From: Comamonadaceae bacterium ALPHA2B
GTDB taxonomy: Bacteria; Pseudomonadota; Gammaproteobacteria; Burkholderiales; Burkholderiaceae_C
Assembly: GCA_005503065.1 (NCBI GenBank)
Contig: SCOE01000044.1
Coordinates: 1 to 44,121, forward strand
Reading direction: 5' to 3'
DNA length: 44,121 nucleotides
Shown: one piece after another, positions 8,594-17,342 of the stretch
Position numbering within the stretch: position 1 is the stretch's first letter
Layout: every line of letters begins with the position of its first letter
The notes under the pieces: model-generated
Database searches by the model: none
The model's input: the letters and a program-made list of their open reading frames with translations, nothing else
What the model was told of the DNA's origin: nothing
Made by a program: the position numbers and the translations under genes

Positions 8594-9559
8594 TCAGGCC
8601 AGGCCTGGGGCTGCCGCCTCGAGCACGTTGATGCGCCGGGGGATCAGCTTGAGATCGAAGAAGGTGTCCGCGATCTGCTGCTGCTCGCCCAGGATGGCCT
8701 TGGTGATCGGGCCGGTGCCGAACTGCGAGCGCCCGATCGCGGCGTCGACCACCGGCTTGGGCAGCCCCCAGATCTGCGCCAGCTCGCCGGCGAGTTCGCC
8801 GCGGTGGTCCTTGCCCCACTGGTCGACCTTGTCGAGCTCCTCGATCAGCACCTTGATCACGTCGGCGTTCTTCGCTGCGTAGTCGAGCGACGAGAAGTAG
8901 TAGGCGCGGTTGCCCACCACGCCCGAGGCGTCGGCCAGCACCCTGGCGTCGAGCGACTTCTCGGCCGCTGCAAGGAAGGGGTCCCAGATGACCCAGGCGT
9001 CGATCGAGCCCTTCTCGAAGGCGGCGCGCGCATCGGCCGGCGGCAGGAACACCGCGTTCACGTCCGCGTACTGGAGCCCGTGCTTCTGTAGCAGCTTGAC
9101 GAGGAAGTAATGGACGTTGCTGCCCTTGTTGAAGGCGACCTTCTTGCCCTTCAGGTCGGCCACGCTGCGGATGGCCGAGCCCTTGGACACCAGCACGGCT
9201 TCGGACTGCGGGCGCGGCACCGTGGCCGCCACGTAGGCCAGCGGCGCGCCGGCGGCCTGCGCGAAGATGGGCGGCGCCTCGCCGACGTCGCCGAAGTCGA
9301 TCGAGCCGACGTTGAGCGCTTCCAGCTGCACCGGGCCGGCGGTGAACTCGGTCCACTTGACCGACACCTTCAGCGGCGCCAGGCGCTGCTCCAGCGTGCC
9401 GCGGCCCTTGAGCAGGCTGAGGTAGCCCTTCTGGTGGCCGATGCGCAGTTCGCGGGCGGCGCCCTGGGCAAAGGCGGGTGCGCCGGCCACGGCGGGCAGT
9501 GCGAATGCGGCGGCCCCCTTGAGCAGGCCACGGCGGGACAGGGATGTGTGCAAGGTCAT
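8594..9559 (-). CDS. SsuA-like sulfonate ABC transporter substrate-binding protein (copy 2)
   Basis: 321 residues. The Tat-like signal SRRGLLKGAAAFALPAVAG is followed by AFAQG, a likely cleavage region. The mature protein has LRIGHQKGYLSLLKGRGTLE, WTEFTAGPVQLEALNVGSID, LKGKKVAFNKGSNVHYFLVK, DARAAFEKGSIDAWVIWDPF and AILGEQQQIADTFF, the standard aliphatic-sulfonate receptor motifs. It should deliver sulfonates to SsuBC in the periplasm. It lies 24 bases after the third paralogue and upstream of the small ORF and ssuD. It shares more motif identity with copy 3 than with copy 1, suggesting a local duplication. Confidence 0.9.
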   Translation of the reverse strand: MTLHTSLSRRGLLKGAAAFALPAVAGAPAFAQGAARELRIGHQKGYLSLLKGRGTLEQRLAPLKVSVKWTEFTAGPVQLEALNVGSIDFGDVGEAPPIFAQAAGAPLAYVAATVPRPQSEAVLVSKGSAIRSVADLKGKKVAFNKGSNVHYFLVKLLQKHGLQYADVNAVFLPPADARAAFEKGSIDAWVIWDPFLAAAEKSLDARVLADASGVVGNRAYYFSSLDYAAKNADVIKVLIEELDKVDQWGKDHRGELAGELAQIWGLPKPVVDAAIGRSQFGTGPITKAILGEQQQIADTFFDLKLIPRRINVLEAAAPGLA

Positions 9560-9583
9560 GGCGATTTCCCGGTCGGCGTACGC

Positions 9584-10606
9584 TCAGGGCTGGCCCAGCA
9601 ACACGGCGTCGCTCACCTTGATGGCCTTCGGAATGAGCTTGAGCTCGTGGAAGGTGTCGGCGATCTTCTGCTGGTCGGCCGCCACCTCGCGGGTGATGGG
9701 CTTGACGTTGAACTCGTAGCGGCGCAGCGCTAGTTCCACCACGTCCACCGGCAGGCCCTGCAGCGGCGCGATCAGTTCGGCCGCCTGGCGCAGGTTCTTC
9801 TTGAGCCAGATGCCCTGCGTGACCGAGTCGTCGAACAGCGCCTGGATGACCTTCGGGTTCTTCTGCGCGTAGCCGCGCTCGGCCAGGTAGTACTGGTAGT
9901 TGTTGACCACGCCGGGCGTGCCGTCGGCGAGCACGCGCGCGCCGGTCGCCTTCTCGGCGGCGGCCTGGAACGGGTCCCAGATGACCCACGCGTCGACAGC
10001 CTTGCTTTCGAAGGCCGCACGGCCGTCGGCCGGCGCGAGGTACACGGGCTGGATGTCGCCGAGCTTCAGGCCCGCCTTCTCCAGCTGCTTGACGAGCAGG
10101 AAGTGCACGTTGCTGCCCTTGTTGAGCGCGACCTTCTTGCCCTTGAGGTCGGCCACCGAGCGGATCGGCGAGTCCTTGGTGACCAGGATCGCCTCGGCGC
10201 GCGGCGCGGCCGGGTCGAAGCCGATGTAGACGAACCTGGCGCCCGCGGCCTGGGCGAAGATCGGCGGTGCCTCGCCCACGTAGCCGACGTCCACGGCACC
10301 GACGTTCAGGCCCTCGAGCAGTTGCGGTCCGGCCGGGAACTCGACCCACTTCACGCCCACGCCCAGCGGTGCAAGCTGCTTCTCCAGGGTGCCCTGCGCC
10401 TTCTGCAGCACGAACAGGCTGGCCGACTTCTGGTAGCCGATGCGCAGCTCCCTGGCGGCCTGCGCATGCGCCGAGGTGGCGACAAGGAAGGAGCTGACGA
10501 GCGCGATGGCCGCGACCAGCACCACGGCGACGAGGAGATCGACGAAGACCTGCACGCGCGATCGCGGCCGGGCGGCGGGAAAGTGATCGGTGAGGATGGG
10601 GGGCAT
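9584..10606 (-). CDS. SsuA-like sulfonate ABC transporter substrate-binding protein (copy 3)
   Basis: About 340 residues from the ATG at 10606 (another in-frame ATG at 10633 adds nine). The N-terminus is unusual for this family: a 20-residue basic, Pro-rich head, then a long hydrophobic stretch (VDLLVAVVLVAAIALVSSFL) before SAHAQAARELRIGYQK. It may act as a signal peptide or stay as an anchor. The rest is SsuA-like: WVEFPAGPQLLEGLNVGAVD, LKGKKVALNKGSNVHFLLVK, DGRAAFESKAVDAWVIWDPF. It is the first receptor after ssuE, separated by about 120 bases that contain two GC hairpins (10647-10666 and 10706-10724). Confidence 0.88.
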   Translation of the reverse strand: MPPILTDHFPAARPRSRVQVFVDLLVAVVLVAAIALVSSFLVATSAHAQAARELRIGYQKSASLFVLQKAQGTLEKQLAPLGVGVKWVEFPAGPQLLEGLNVGAVDVGYVGEAPPIFAQAAGARFVYIGFDPAAPRAEAILVTKDSPIRSVADLKGKKVALNKGSNVHFLLVKQLEKAGLKLGDIQPVYLAPADGRAAFESKAVDAWVIWDPFQAAAEKATGARVLADGTPGVVNNYQYYLAERGYAQKNPKVIQALFDDSVTQGIWLKKNLRQAAELIAPLQGLPVDVVELALRRYEFNVKPITREVAADQQKIADTFHELKLIPKAIKVSDAVLLGQP

Positions 10607-10705
10607 GGTGGTCCGGTGTGTTTCTTCGGGCAAAGCTCGGCCCGCACCGCGCGGCAGGCCGCGCGGAAGGAATGCGGAAAGGGGTGGGTGGAGGGCGAGA
10701 GGCGT

Positions 10706-10724
10706 GGGCAGCAGCAGGCTGCCC
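10706..10724. repeat. hairpin just after the ssuE stop codon
   Basis: A perfect 7-bp stem, GGGCAGC (10706-10712) and GCTGCCC (10718-10724), with a 5-base loop lies six bases past ssuE. No T-run follows on either strand, so it is more likely an RNA-stability or processing hairpin than a full terminator. A second hairpin, two copies of CCGCGCGG around CAGG (10647-10666), follows in the same gap. Confidence 0.45.
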
Positions 10725-10729
10725 TCGCC

Positions 10730-11317
10730 TCAGACGCTACATCGCACCTGCGAGAAGTGCACCGGCTCGAAGGCGGCCGGTCGCGGGCCCAGCTTCAGAC
10801 CCTCGGCCGCCAGCGTGTCGACGGCTTCGGCCAGCCGGTCGAACAGGTCGACCTGCAACTGGTAGGCCCCTTCGGGCGTGAGCGTGACCTGCGCATCGCT
10901 CGCGTAGACGCCGGGCAGGATGTGGCGCGCGCCCAGCGCGTTGAGCACCGGCCGCAGCGCATAGTCCAGCGCCAGCATGTGGTGCGGGCTGCCGCCCGTG
11001 GCCAGCGGCAGCACGGCCTTGCCGCGCAGCGCGGTCTGCGGCAGCAGATCGAGGAAGACTTTGAGCAGTCCGCTGTAGGCCGCCTTGTAGACCGGCGTGG
11101 CCACGACGATGGCCTGCGCCTTCGCGATGCGGTCGACGGCCAGCTGCACGCTGTGGTGGCTGGTGTCGGCCGCCAGCAGCGCCGCGGCCGGCAGATCGCG
11201 CACGGCCAGCGCGTCGGTGGCAACGCCGCGGCGCGCCAACCGGTCGGCCACGGCGTCGAGCAGGGCGGTGGACCGCGACGGCGAGGACGGGCTACCCGCC
11301 AGCAACAGCACAGACAT
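10730..11317 (-). CDS. ssuE: NADPH-dependent FMN reductase of the sulfonate system
   Basis: 195 residues, the usual length of SsuE. The flavin-phosphate loop is AGSPSSPSRST (7-17), followed by ATPVYKAAYSGLLKVFLDLLPQ in two adjoining motifs, LATGGSPHHMLALDYALRPVL and LGARHILPGVY. It reduces FMN with NAD(P)H and passes FMNH2 to SsuD. It heads the ssu gene string and follows sbp after a gap occupied by repeat copy D, so it may be read from its own promoter or from sbp. Confidence 0.92.
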   Translation of the reverse strand: MSVLLLAGSPSSPSRSTALLDAVADRLARRGVATDALAVRDLPAAALLAADTSHHSVQLAVDRIAKAQAIVVATPVYKAAYSGLLKVFLDLLPQTALRGKAVLPLATGGSPHHMLALDYALRPVLNALGARHILPGVYASDAQVTLTPEGAYQLQVDLFDRLAEAVDTLAAEGLKLGPRPAAFEPVHFSQVRCSV

Positions 11318-11332
11318 CGGACGCTCTCAGGA

Positions 11333-11399
11333 AAATTGAAGACGAAATCGGCCCGCAGCGCCCGCCAGACGGGCGCCACCAGCTATGAAATCCATAGCA
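11333..11399 (-). repeat. dispersed two-hairpin intergenic repeat, copy D (opposite orientation)
   Basis: Read on the minus strand it starts TGCTATGGATTTCATAGC, goes through GGCGCCCGTCTGGCGGGCGC and ends in CGATTT...TTCAAT. This is the same two-hairpin plan as copies A, B and C, but in the other orientation relative to the window. It fills most of the 112-base space between sbp and ssuE. Confidence 0.72.
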
Positions 11400-11429
11400 G
11401 AGGCCGCTCGGACCCCTGCATCACGCGAC

Positions 11430-12473
11430 CTACTTCTGCTTGTTGGTGTAGATCTGGTCGAAGCTGCCGCCGTCGGCGAAGTGCGCCTTGTCGGCCTGCG
11501 TCCAGCCGCCGAAGGCCTCGTCGATGGTGAAGAGGGCCAGCTTGGGGAACTGGTTGGCGTACTTCGCCTTGGCTTTGTCGGCGGTCGGGCGGTAGTAGTT
11601 GCGGCCGGCGATGTCCTGGCCCTCGTCGGTGTACCAGTACTTGAGGTATTCCTCGGCCACGGCGCGGGTGCCGTGCTTGTCGGCGACCTTGTCGACCACC
11701 GTCACGGCCGGCTCGGCCAGGATGGAGATCGACGGCACGACGATCTCGAACTTGTCCGGACCGAACTCCTTCAGCGCCAGGAAGGCCTCGTTCTCCCACG
11801 CCAGCAGCACGTCGCCCACATTGCGCTGCACGAAGGTGATCGTGCTGCCGCGCGCGCCCGTGTCGAGCACCGGCACGTTCTTGTAGAGGTTGCCGACGAA
11901 GTCCTTCGCCTTGGCATCGCCGCCGTACTTGCGCTTGGCGAATTCCCAGGCGGCCAGGTAGTTCCAGCGCGCGCCGCCCGAGGTCTTGGGGTTGGGGGTG
12001 ATGACCTGCACGCCCGGCTTGACCAGGTCGTCCCAGTCCTTCAGGCCCTTGGGGTTGCCCTTCTTCACCAGGAACACGATGGTCGAGGTGTAGGGCGAGC
12101 TGTTGTGCGGCAGGCGTTTCTGCCAGTCGGCCTTGACCAGGCCGCCGTGGCTCACGAGCGCGTCGGTGTCGCCGGCCAGCGCCAGCGTGGCGACGTCGGC
12201 CTCCAGGCCGTCGATGATCGAGCGCGCCTGCTTGCCCGAGCCGCCGTGCGACTGCTTGACCACCACATCCTGGCCGGTCTTGCCCTTCCAGTACTTGGCG
12301 AAGGCCTTGTTGTAGTCGACGTACAGCTCGCGCGTCGGGTCGTACGAGACGTTCAGCAGGTTGACGGTGTTGCCCTGCACCTGCGCCACGGCCGGCAACG
12401 ACGCCGTCAGGGTCAGGCCCGAGGCCGCGGCGGCCACCAGGGAAAGCTTGATAAAGTCGCGGCGGAGGTTCAT
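11430..12473 (-). CDS. sbp: periplasmic sulfate-binding protein
   Basis: 347 residues from the ATG at 12473. A signal peptide ([27 protein letters not shown]) is followed by the sulfate receptor motifs [11 protein letters not shown] (binding loop), [33 protein letters not shown] and [25 protein letters not shown]. It presents sulfate (perhaps thiosulfate) to a CysTWA importer, whose genes are not in this window. It is the first gene of the sulfur island, and its upstream region (12474-12625) is AT-richer than its surroundings, as expected for a regulated promoter. Two in-frame ATGs upstream (12518, 12494) lack signal-peptide sense. Confidence 0.93.
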   Translation of the reverse strand: MNLRRDFIKLSLVAAAASGLTLTASLPAVAQVQGNTVNLLNVSYDPTRELYVDYNKAFAKYWKGKTGQDVVVKQSHGGSGKQARSIIDGLEADVATLALAGDTDALVSHGGLVKADWQKRLPHNSSPYTSTIVFLVKKGNPKGLKDWDDLVKPGVQVITPNPKTSGGARWNYLAAWEFAKRKYGGDAKAKDFVGNLYKNVPVLDTGARGSTITFVQRNVGDVLLAWENEAFLALKEFGPDKFEIVVPSISILAEPAVTVVDKVADKHGTRAVAEEYLKYWYTDEGQDIAGRNYYRPTADKAKAKYANQFPKLALFTIDEAFGGWTQADKAHFADGGSFDQIYTNKQK

Positions 12474-12625
12474 GGTTGTGCTTCGAAATGGCATAACGTC
12501 GATGCCTTGCATTCTCAAGAACGCATAAAGAAACTGGAACGACCGAGTTTTCAGTTCTAAATAGCGAAATCAACTAAGCGCGGCCGGCCACCGCCCGCCG
12601 CCCACCCACACCGAAGAGGCACGCG
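12474..12625. promoter_or_regulatory. divergent sbp / yggX promoter region with an inverted repeat
   Basis: This 152-base gap separates the minus-strand sulfur genes from plus-strand yggX. It is noticeably AT-richer than the coding DNA around it. An imperfect palindrome, GCATTCT-CA-AGAACGC (12509-12524), with one mismatch between its 7-bp arms, lies about 36 bases before the sbp start. A CysB- or Cbl-type sulfur regulator is the natural candidate for binding here, by analogy with known sulfur genes; the site itself is not a recognised consensus. Confidence 0.4.
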
Positions 12626-12904
12626 ATGGCACGCATGGTCCACTGCATCAAGCTCGGCAAGGAAGCCGAAGGACTGGATTTCCCCCCCTACCCTCCGCAG
12701 ACCGAGCTGGGCAAGCGCATCTGGGAGAACGTCAGCAAGGAAGCCTGGGCTGCCTGGCTCAAGCAGCAGACCATGCTGGTCAACGAGAACCGCCTGAACC
12801 TGGCCGACCAGCGCGCCCGCCAGTACCTGGCGCGGCAGATGGAAAAGCACTTCTTCGGCGAAGGGGCCGATGTCGCCCAGGGGTACGTGCCGCCGAGCGC
12901 CTGA
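12626..12904 (+). CDS. yggX: YggX-family iron-trafficking / oxidative damage protection protein
   Basis: 92 residues, normal for the family. It matches E. coli YggX along its length: [16 protein letters not shown] with the conserved C7, [23 protein letters not shown] in overlapping motifs, [14 protein letters not shown] and the C-terminal GYVPP. These small cytosolic proteins are linked to labile iron and protection of Fe-S clusters from oxidants. It is read divergently from the sulfur island and followed by a terminator-like hairpin (12914-12935) before mnmC. Confidence 0.95.
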   Translation: MARMVHCIKLGKEAEGLDFPPYPPQTELGKRIWENVSKEAWAAWLKQQTMLVNENRLNLADQRARQYLARQMEKHFFGEGADVAQGYVPPSA

Positions 12905-12913
12905 CGCACCGAG

Positions 12914-12935
12914 CTGGCGCGCGCTGCTGCGCCAG
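12914..12935 (+). terminator. terminator-like hairpin after yggX
   Basis: A perfect 7-bp stem, CTGGCGC (12914-12920) and GCGCCAG (12929-12935), with an 8-base loop begins ten bases past the yggX stop. Only a weak T content follows (CATCTTG), so termination may be partial. Confidence 0.4.
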
Positions 12936-12991
12936 CATCTTGACGGCCCGCGCCGCGAACACTGCCGGCGCCTCGCCTCCTCCGCTTTCCC

Positions 12992-14863
12992 ATGACAGAA
13001 CCCGTCGAGTGGCACCCTGACGGCCGCCCGTTCAGCGCCCGCTTCCAGGAGGGCTACCACTCCGAAGCCGGCGCCGTCGCCCAGGCCCGTCACGTCTTCC
13101 TGGGCGGCTGCGGGCTGCCGGGCGCCTGGGCGAATGCCCCGGAGTGGCGGATTCTCGAAACCGGCTTCGGGCTCGGCCTCAATTTCCTGACAAGCTGGCA
13201 GGCCTGGCGCGACGACCCGGCGCGGCCTGGCCGGCTGCACTTCGTCTCCATCGAGGGCTACCCGGTGTCTGCCGCCGACCTGCTGCGCGCCGCCGCAGCG
13301 CAGGGCCCGGCGCTGGCCGCGCTGGGGGCCGAACTGGCCGCGCAGTGGCACGGGCTGCTGCCGGGCTGCCATCGGCTGGTGTTCGAGCAGGGCCGCGTGA
13401 TGCTCACGCTGTGCGTGGGCGAAGTGCAGCCCATGCTGCGCGCCCTGCAGCCCTTCGATGCCGACAGCCTCTTTCTCGACGGCTTCAGCCCGCAGAAGAA
13501 CCCGCAGATGTGGACGCCGGAGGTGCTCAAGGCCGTCGCGCGCTTTGCGCGGCCGGGCACCGGCATCGCGACCTGGACCATTGCGCGCGCCGTGCGCGAC
13601 GCGCTGGCACCGCTGGGTTTCGTGGTCGAGAAGTCGCCGGGCCTGCCGCCCAAGCGCGACTGCCTTCGCGGCCGCTACGCCCCGGCTTGGCAGCCACGCC
13701 GGCCGCCGCCCGATCCACATCGCGCAGCAGCGCCCGGCGAGTGCGTGGTGGTCGGCGCCGGCCTGGCCGGTGCGGCCGTGGCGGCCAGCCTCGCACGGCG
13801 CGGCTGGCGCGTGACCGTGCTCGATGCGGCGCAGGCTCCGGCCACCGGCGCCTCCGGCGCGCCCGCGGCCGTGCTGGCGCCGCATGTATCGCCCGACGAT
13901 GCGCTGCTCTCGCGCCTGACCCGCGCGGGCGCACGGCTGGGGTGGCAGCAGGTGCAGTCGCTGCTGGCCGACGGCGCCGGCACCGACTGGCAGTGCGAGG
14001 GCGTGCTGGAACGTCGCGCGAGCACCGCTGCCCTGCGCCTGCCGCCCGGCTGGCAGCCCGACGGCCCCAACGACTCGTGGACGGCCGATGCCGCGCAATG
14101 CGCCCGCGCCGCACTGCCCCCGGGCACGCCCGCGCTCTGGCACGCGCACGCCGGCTGGGTGCGCCCGGCCGCGCTGGTGGCGGCCTGGCTGGCCACGCCG
14201 GGCGTGCGCTTCGTCGGCAACACGCAGGTCGCGCGCGTGGCGTCGACCTCCGATGGCCGCTGGCAGGCCCTCGATGCCGAGGGCGCGGTGCTGGCCGAAG
14301 CCGATCGCCTGGTGCTTGCGGGCGGCCACGGCACGCGCCCGCTGGTCGCCGGCGCGCTGCCCTTGCAGCCCGTGCGTGGCCAGCTCGTGCACGGGCCGAT
14401 GCCGCCGGACAGCGGACACGCCGGGCTGCCCGCCGTGCCGCTCAACGGCGATGGGCACCTGGTACCCGGCGCGCCGCTGCCGGCTGGCCCGCGCTGGCTC
14501 AGCGGCTCGACCTTCGCGCCCGGCGACGAGGGCCGCGAACTGCGCCCGCAGGACACGGAATTCAACCTCGCCCGCCTCGAGCGCCTGCATCCCGGCGTGG
14601 CAGCACTCGCACGCCAGCAGGCGGCACGCGGCGAGCTGCAGGCCTGGGCCGGCGTGCGCTGCGCCTCGGCCGACCGGCGCCCGCTGGTCGGCCCGTTGCC
14701 TGGCGCCGCACCGGGCCTGTGGGTCAGCACCGCGATGGGCTCGCGCGGCCTGAGCTTCGCGGCCCTCTGCGCCGAGTTGCTCGCCGCGCGATGGCACGGC
14801 GAGCCGCTGCCCGTCGCCGCCAATCTGGCGCGCGCGCTCGACACCTCGCGCGTGCGCGCCTGA
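12992..14863 (+). CDS. mnmC: bifunctional tRNA mnm5s2U34 methyltransferase / FAD-dependent oxidoreductase
   Basis: 623 residues in two domains. The N-terminal methyltransferase part (1-235) opens with VEWHPDGRPFSARFQ, has the SAM motif ILETGFGLGLNFL (54-66) and the family motif FLDGFSPQKNPQMW (161-174). The C-terminal oxidase (250-623) has the dinucleotide-binding GAGLAGAAVA (255-264) and an ending typical of DAAO folds (GVRCASADRRPLVGPLPG, then STAMGSRGL). MnmC converts the cmnm5 group of tRNA wobble uridine to nm5 and then to mnm5. Both halves look intact. The spacing suggests co-transcription with yggX at most partly. Confidence 0.94.
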   Translation: MTEPVEWHPDGRPFSARFQEGYHSEAGAVAQARHVFLGGCGLPGAWANAPEWRILETGFGLGLNFLTSWQAWRDDPARPGRLHFVSIEGYPVSAADLLRAAAAQGPALAALGAELAAQWHGLLPGCHRLVFEQGRVMLTLCVGEVQPMLRALQPFDADSLFLDGFSPQKNPQMWTPEVLKAVARFARPGTGIATWTIARAVRDALAPLGFVVEKSPGLPPKRDCLRGRYAPAWQPRRPPPDPHRAAAPGECVVVGAGLAGAAVAASLARRGWRVTVLDAAQAPATGASGAPAAVLAPHVSPDDALLSRLTRAGARLGWQQVQSLLADGAGTDWQCEGVLERRASTAALRLPPGWQPDGPNDSWTADAAQCARAALPPGTPALWHAHAGWVRPAALVAAWLATPGVRFVGNTQVARVASTSDGRWQALDAEGAVLAEADRLVLAGGHGTRPLVAGALPLQPVRGQLVHGPMPPDSGHAGLPAVPLNGDGHLVPGAPLPAGPRWLSGSTFAPGDEGRELRPQDTEFNLARLERLHPGVAALARQQAARGELQAWAGVRCASADRRPLVGPLPGAAPGLWVSTAMGSRGLSFAALCAELLAARWHGEPLPVAANLARALDTSRVRA

Positions 14864-14905
14864 AACGAACCGGCGCTGCGCGGCAGCCCGACGACAATCC
14901 CCACC

Positions 14906-15802
14906 ATGGCCACCCATTACGACATCCTGCACACCACCACCTACCGCTATCGGGAGCCGGTGAGCTTCGGGCAGCACCGGGTGATGTTCCGGCCACGCGA
15001 CAGCCACGACCTGCGCGTGCTCGCCACCGACCTGCAGGTCAGCCCGCAGGCGCATGTGCGCATGATCCAGGACCCGCATTCCAACTCGGTCGCACTGGTG
15101 CAGCCCCAGGGACAGGCCGCCGAGCTCACGATCGCCTGCTCGTTCACCATCGAGCACGTCCCGTCGCCCGAAGACGAGCTGCAGCTCGATCCGGCCGCCG
15201 AGTTCCTGCCCTTCGCCTATTCGATGCAGGAGCGGCTGGACCTGGAGCATTACCTGCGCCCGCACCACGACGATCCCGACGGCACGCTGATCCGATGGGC
15301 GCACCAGTTCCTGCACAGCGACCAGCCCAACAGCACGCGCGAGACGCTCACGCGCATGAACGCCCACATCAACCAGAGCCTGACCTACCAGGCGCGCGAC
15401 GAGGAAGGCACGCAGACGCCACTGGAAACGCTGGCCGTTGGCGGCGGGAGCTGCCGCGACTACGCGCTGCTGATGATGGAGGCCGCGCGCCGGCTGGGCA
15501 TCGCCACCCGCTTCGTGTCGGGCTACCTCTACGACGCGATGCTCGACACCGGCGTGCAGGAGCCCGGCGAGAGCATCGTCGGCGCCGGCGCGACCCATGC
15601 CTGGCTGCAGGCCTACCTGCCGGGCGCGGGCTGGGTCGCCTTCGACCCCACCAACAACCTCATGGGCAGCGGGCGCCTCATCCGCGTCGGCGTCGCGCGC
15701 GACCCGGCCTTCGCGCCGCCCATCGCCGGCAGCTGGTTCGGCGAGGCCGACGCCTACGAGGGCATGGACGTGGTGGTCAAGGTCACCCGCCGGCGCAAAT
15801 GA
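14906..15802 (+). CDS. transglutaminase-like family protein
   Basis: 298 residues. An N-terminal Bact_transglu_N region (YDILHTTTYRYREPVSFGQHR) is followed by a transglutaminase-like core with a complete catalytic triad: C183 in GGGSCRDYALLM, H231 in GATHAW and D247 in WVAFDPTNN. Members are cytosolic cysteine proteases or amide-bond-modifying enzymes, and many sit near genes for circularly permuted ATP-grasp proteins. None is nearby here, so the substrate is unknown. It lies 42 bases after mnmC. A 6-bp hairpin (AGCTGC 15804-15809, GCAGCT 15820-15825) starts right after its stop codon. Confidence 0.88.
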   Translation: MATHYDILHTTTYRYREPVSFGQHRVMFRPRDSHDLRVLATDLQVSPQAHVRMIQDPHSNSVALVQPQGQAAELTIACSFTIEHVPSPEDELQLDPAAEFLPFAYSMQERLDLEHYLRPHHDDPDGTLIRWAHQFLHSDQPNSTRETLTRMNAHINQSLTYQARDEEGTQTPLETLAVGGGSCRDYALLMMEAARRLGIATRFVSGYLYDAMLDTGVQEPGESIVGAGATHAWLQAYLPGAGWVAFDPTNNLMGSGRLIRVGVARDPAFAPPIAGSWFGEADAYEGMDVVVKVTRRRK

Positions 15803-15887
15803 GAGCTGCTGTGGTTTTCGCAGCTGCCGATGGCAGTCCCGCCCTCTTTCCGAGTTCACTCCCCCTTTTTTTGCCCTGGACCGCACC

Positions 15888-16166
15888 ATGAGCCTCCGCC
15901 CCGAAGACCGCAACCAATTCGTCAACGAAGTCGGCTATGAAGCCTTCGAGCACATCGTCAGGCGCATGGAGGCACTCGGCACTCTGCCGCTGCCCGAATT
16001 GCTGCCGCTCGTCTTCGCCGCGGTCAACGTGTGTCTGGCGAACGCCATGCGCGCTCCCATCGAACGCGCCAGCGATCGGCAGGCGGCAGCGGACGCGCTG
16101 CTCGCGGCCAGCCAGCAGCAGACGCGTCAGCTGATCGACCAGATCGTGAACGCACCGCGCGGCTGA
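15888..16166 (+). CDS. hypothetical 92-residue helical protein
   Basis: The frame from ATG 15888 encodes 92 residues with a hydrophobic central helix (LPELLPLVFAAVNVCLANAM, about 35-54) between charged, probably helical ends. The C-terminal part is Ala/Gln-rich (AADALLAASQQQTRQLIDQI). There is no signal peptide; the middle helix might be an amphipathic or buried helix rather than a membrane span. I do not recognise a family. Codon use matches the neighbours, with strong G/C at third positions, so a real gene is likely. It lies 85 bases after the transglutaminase gene, with a C/T-rich tract (CCCCCTTTTTTT, 15862-15873) just upstream, and converges on mesD over a strong hairpin. Confidence 0.7.
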   Translation: MSLRPEDRNQFVNEVGYEAFEHIVRRMEALGTLPLPELLPLVFAAVNVCLANAMRAPIERASDRQAAADALLAASQQQTRQLIDQIVNAPRG

Positions 16167-16168
16167 CC

Positions 16169-16195
16169 GCCCGCCCTGGCCCGGTCCGGGCGGGC
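16169..16195. terminator. hairpin between convergent genes, likely bidirectional terminator
   Basis: A perfect 8-bp stem, GCCCGCCC (16169-16176) and GGGCGGGC (16188-16195), with an 11-base loop fills the 30-base gap between the 92-residue ORF and mesD. No clear T-run is present on either side, so termination strength is uncertain. Confidence 0.5.
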
Positions 16196-16196
16196 T

Positions 16197-17222
16197 TCAC
16201 GCCCGGTCGAAGCGCTCCCTGGCCAGCCGCGTGCCTTCCGCCAGCGCCTGCAGCTTGCGCCATGCGACGTCCCGCCCCATCGGGGCCAGTCCGCAGTTCG
16301 TGCAGGGGAACAGGCGCTCCTTCGGCACGAATTCCAGCGCCCGCCCGATGGTGGCCGCCACTTCCTCCGGTGTCTCGACCACGTCGCTGGCCACGTCGAT
16401 CACGCCGACCATGACGTCCTTGCCGGCCAGCAGCTTCATCAGGTCGGGCGGTACATGGGAGTGGATGCACTCCAGGCTGACCTGGTCGATGCTGCTGCGG
16501 GCCAGGGCAGGAAACACGGCTTCGTACTGGCGCCATTCGTCGCCCAGCGTCTGCTTCCAGTCGGTGTTGGCCTTGATGCCGTAGCCGTAGCAGATGTGCA
16601 CCGCGGTCGTGCAGGTCAGCCCCTGGGCCGCGCGTTCGAGCGCCTGCACGCCCCAGTCGGCGGCGTCCTTCATGTAGACATTGAAGGCGGGTTCGTCGAA
16701 CTGGATGATGTCGACGCCGTCGGCCTGCAGCGCCAGCGCTTCCTGGTTGAGCAATTCGGCAAACGCGAAGGCCATCTTCACCTTGTCGCCGTAGAAGCGG
16801 TCGGCCACGGTGTCGACGATGGTCATCGGGCCGGGCAAGGTGAACTTCAGCTTCTTCTTCGTGTGCGCGCGGGCCAGCTGGGCCTCGAAGGCATGCACCC
16901 GGCCCTTCAGGCGCAGCGCCGACACCACCTGCGGCACCATCGCGTCGTAGCGGTTGTCGCGGATGCCCATCTTCACCTTGTGCTCGAAGTCGATGCCATC
17001 GACCTGTTCGAGGAAGCCGTGCACGAAGTGCTGTCGCGATTGCTCGCCGTCGCACACGATGTCCAGGCCGGCGTCCTCCTGGGCCTTGATCCACAGCAGC
17101 GTGGCGTCGGCCTTGGCCTGGCGAAGCGCGTCGCCTTCCGCCCGCCACTGCGGCCAGAGCTTGTTGGTTTCGGCCAGCCAGGCCGGCTTCGGCAGGCTGC
17201 CGGCGATCGAGGTTTCAAACAT
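16197..17222 (-). CDS. mesD: folate-independent core methionine synthase, MesD family
   Basis: 341 residues equal only the catalytic C-terminal half of cobalamin-independent MetE; there is no folate-binding N-terminal half. Zinc and homocysteine motifs are present: DGEQSRQHF (59-67), DEPAF (176-180), H209 and C211 in VHICYGYG, E251 in SLECIHSH and C310 in CTNCGL. It transfers a methyl group to homocysteine in the cytosol. The MesD call rests on the adjacent DUF1852 gene, which is the hallmark of this branch; MesD is reported to need that partner and oxygen, with the methyl donor unknown. The ATG at 17222 has AAAGGA upstream; one seven codons earlier is less likely. Confidence 0.88.
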   Translation of the reverse strand: MFETSIAGSLPKPAWLAETNKLWPQWRAEGDALRQAKADATLLWIKAQEDAGLDIVCDGEQSRQHFVHGFLEQVDGIDFEHKVKMGIRDNRYDAMVPQVVSALRLKGRVHAFEAQLARAHTKKKLKFTLPGPMTIVDTVADRFYGDKVKMAFAFAELLNQEALALQADGVDIIQFDEPAFNVYMKDAADWGVQALERAAQGLTCTTAVHICYGYGIKANTDWKQTLGDEWRQYEAVFPALARSSIDQVSLECIHSHVPPDLMKLLAGKDVMVGVIDVASDVVETPEEVAATIGRALEFVPKERLFPCTNCGLAPMGRDVAWRKLQALAEGTRLARERFDRA

Positions 17223-17342
17223 TCGAGGATTCCTTTCAGGCAAAGATGTGTGGGGCGGGCGAATTCAACGCATGCGCTGTCGCGGCAAGCAAGGGCTCGG
17301 AAGTCGTGCGCAGCGTGAGCTCAGGAGGCGCCACGCGGGCGG

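Noticed and set aside
12557-15925. A minus-strand open frame of over 1100 codons opposite mnmC and the transglutaminase gene
   Set aside because: Its translation is low-complexity (Arg/Ala/Gly/His-rich) with no domain pattern, while the plus strand has two complete, recognisable proteins. Long antisense frames are expected at this GC content.
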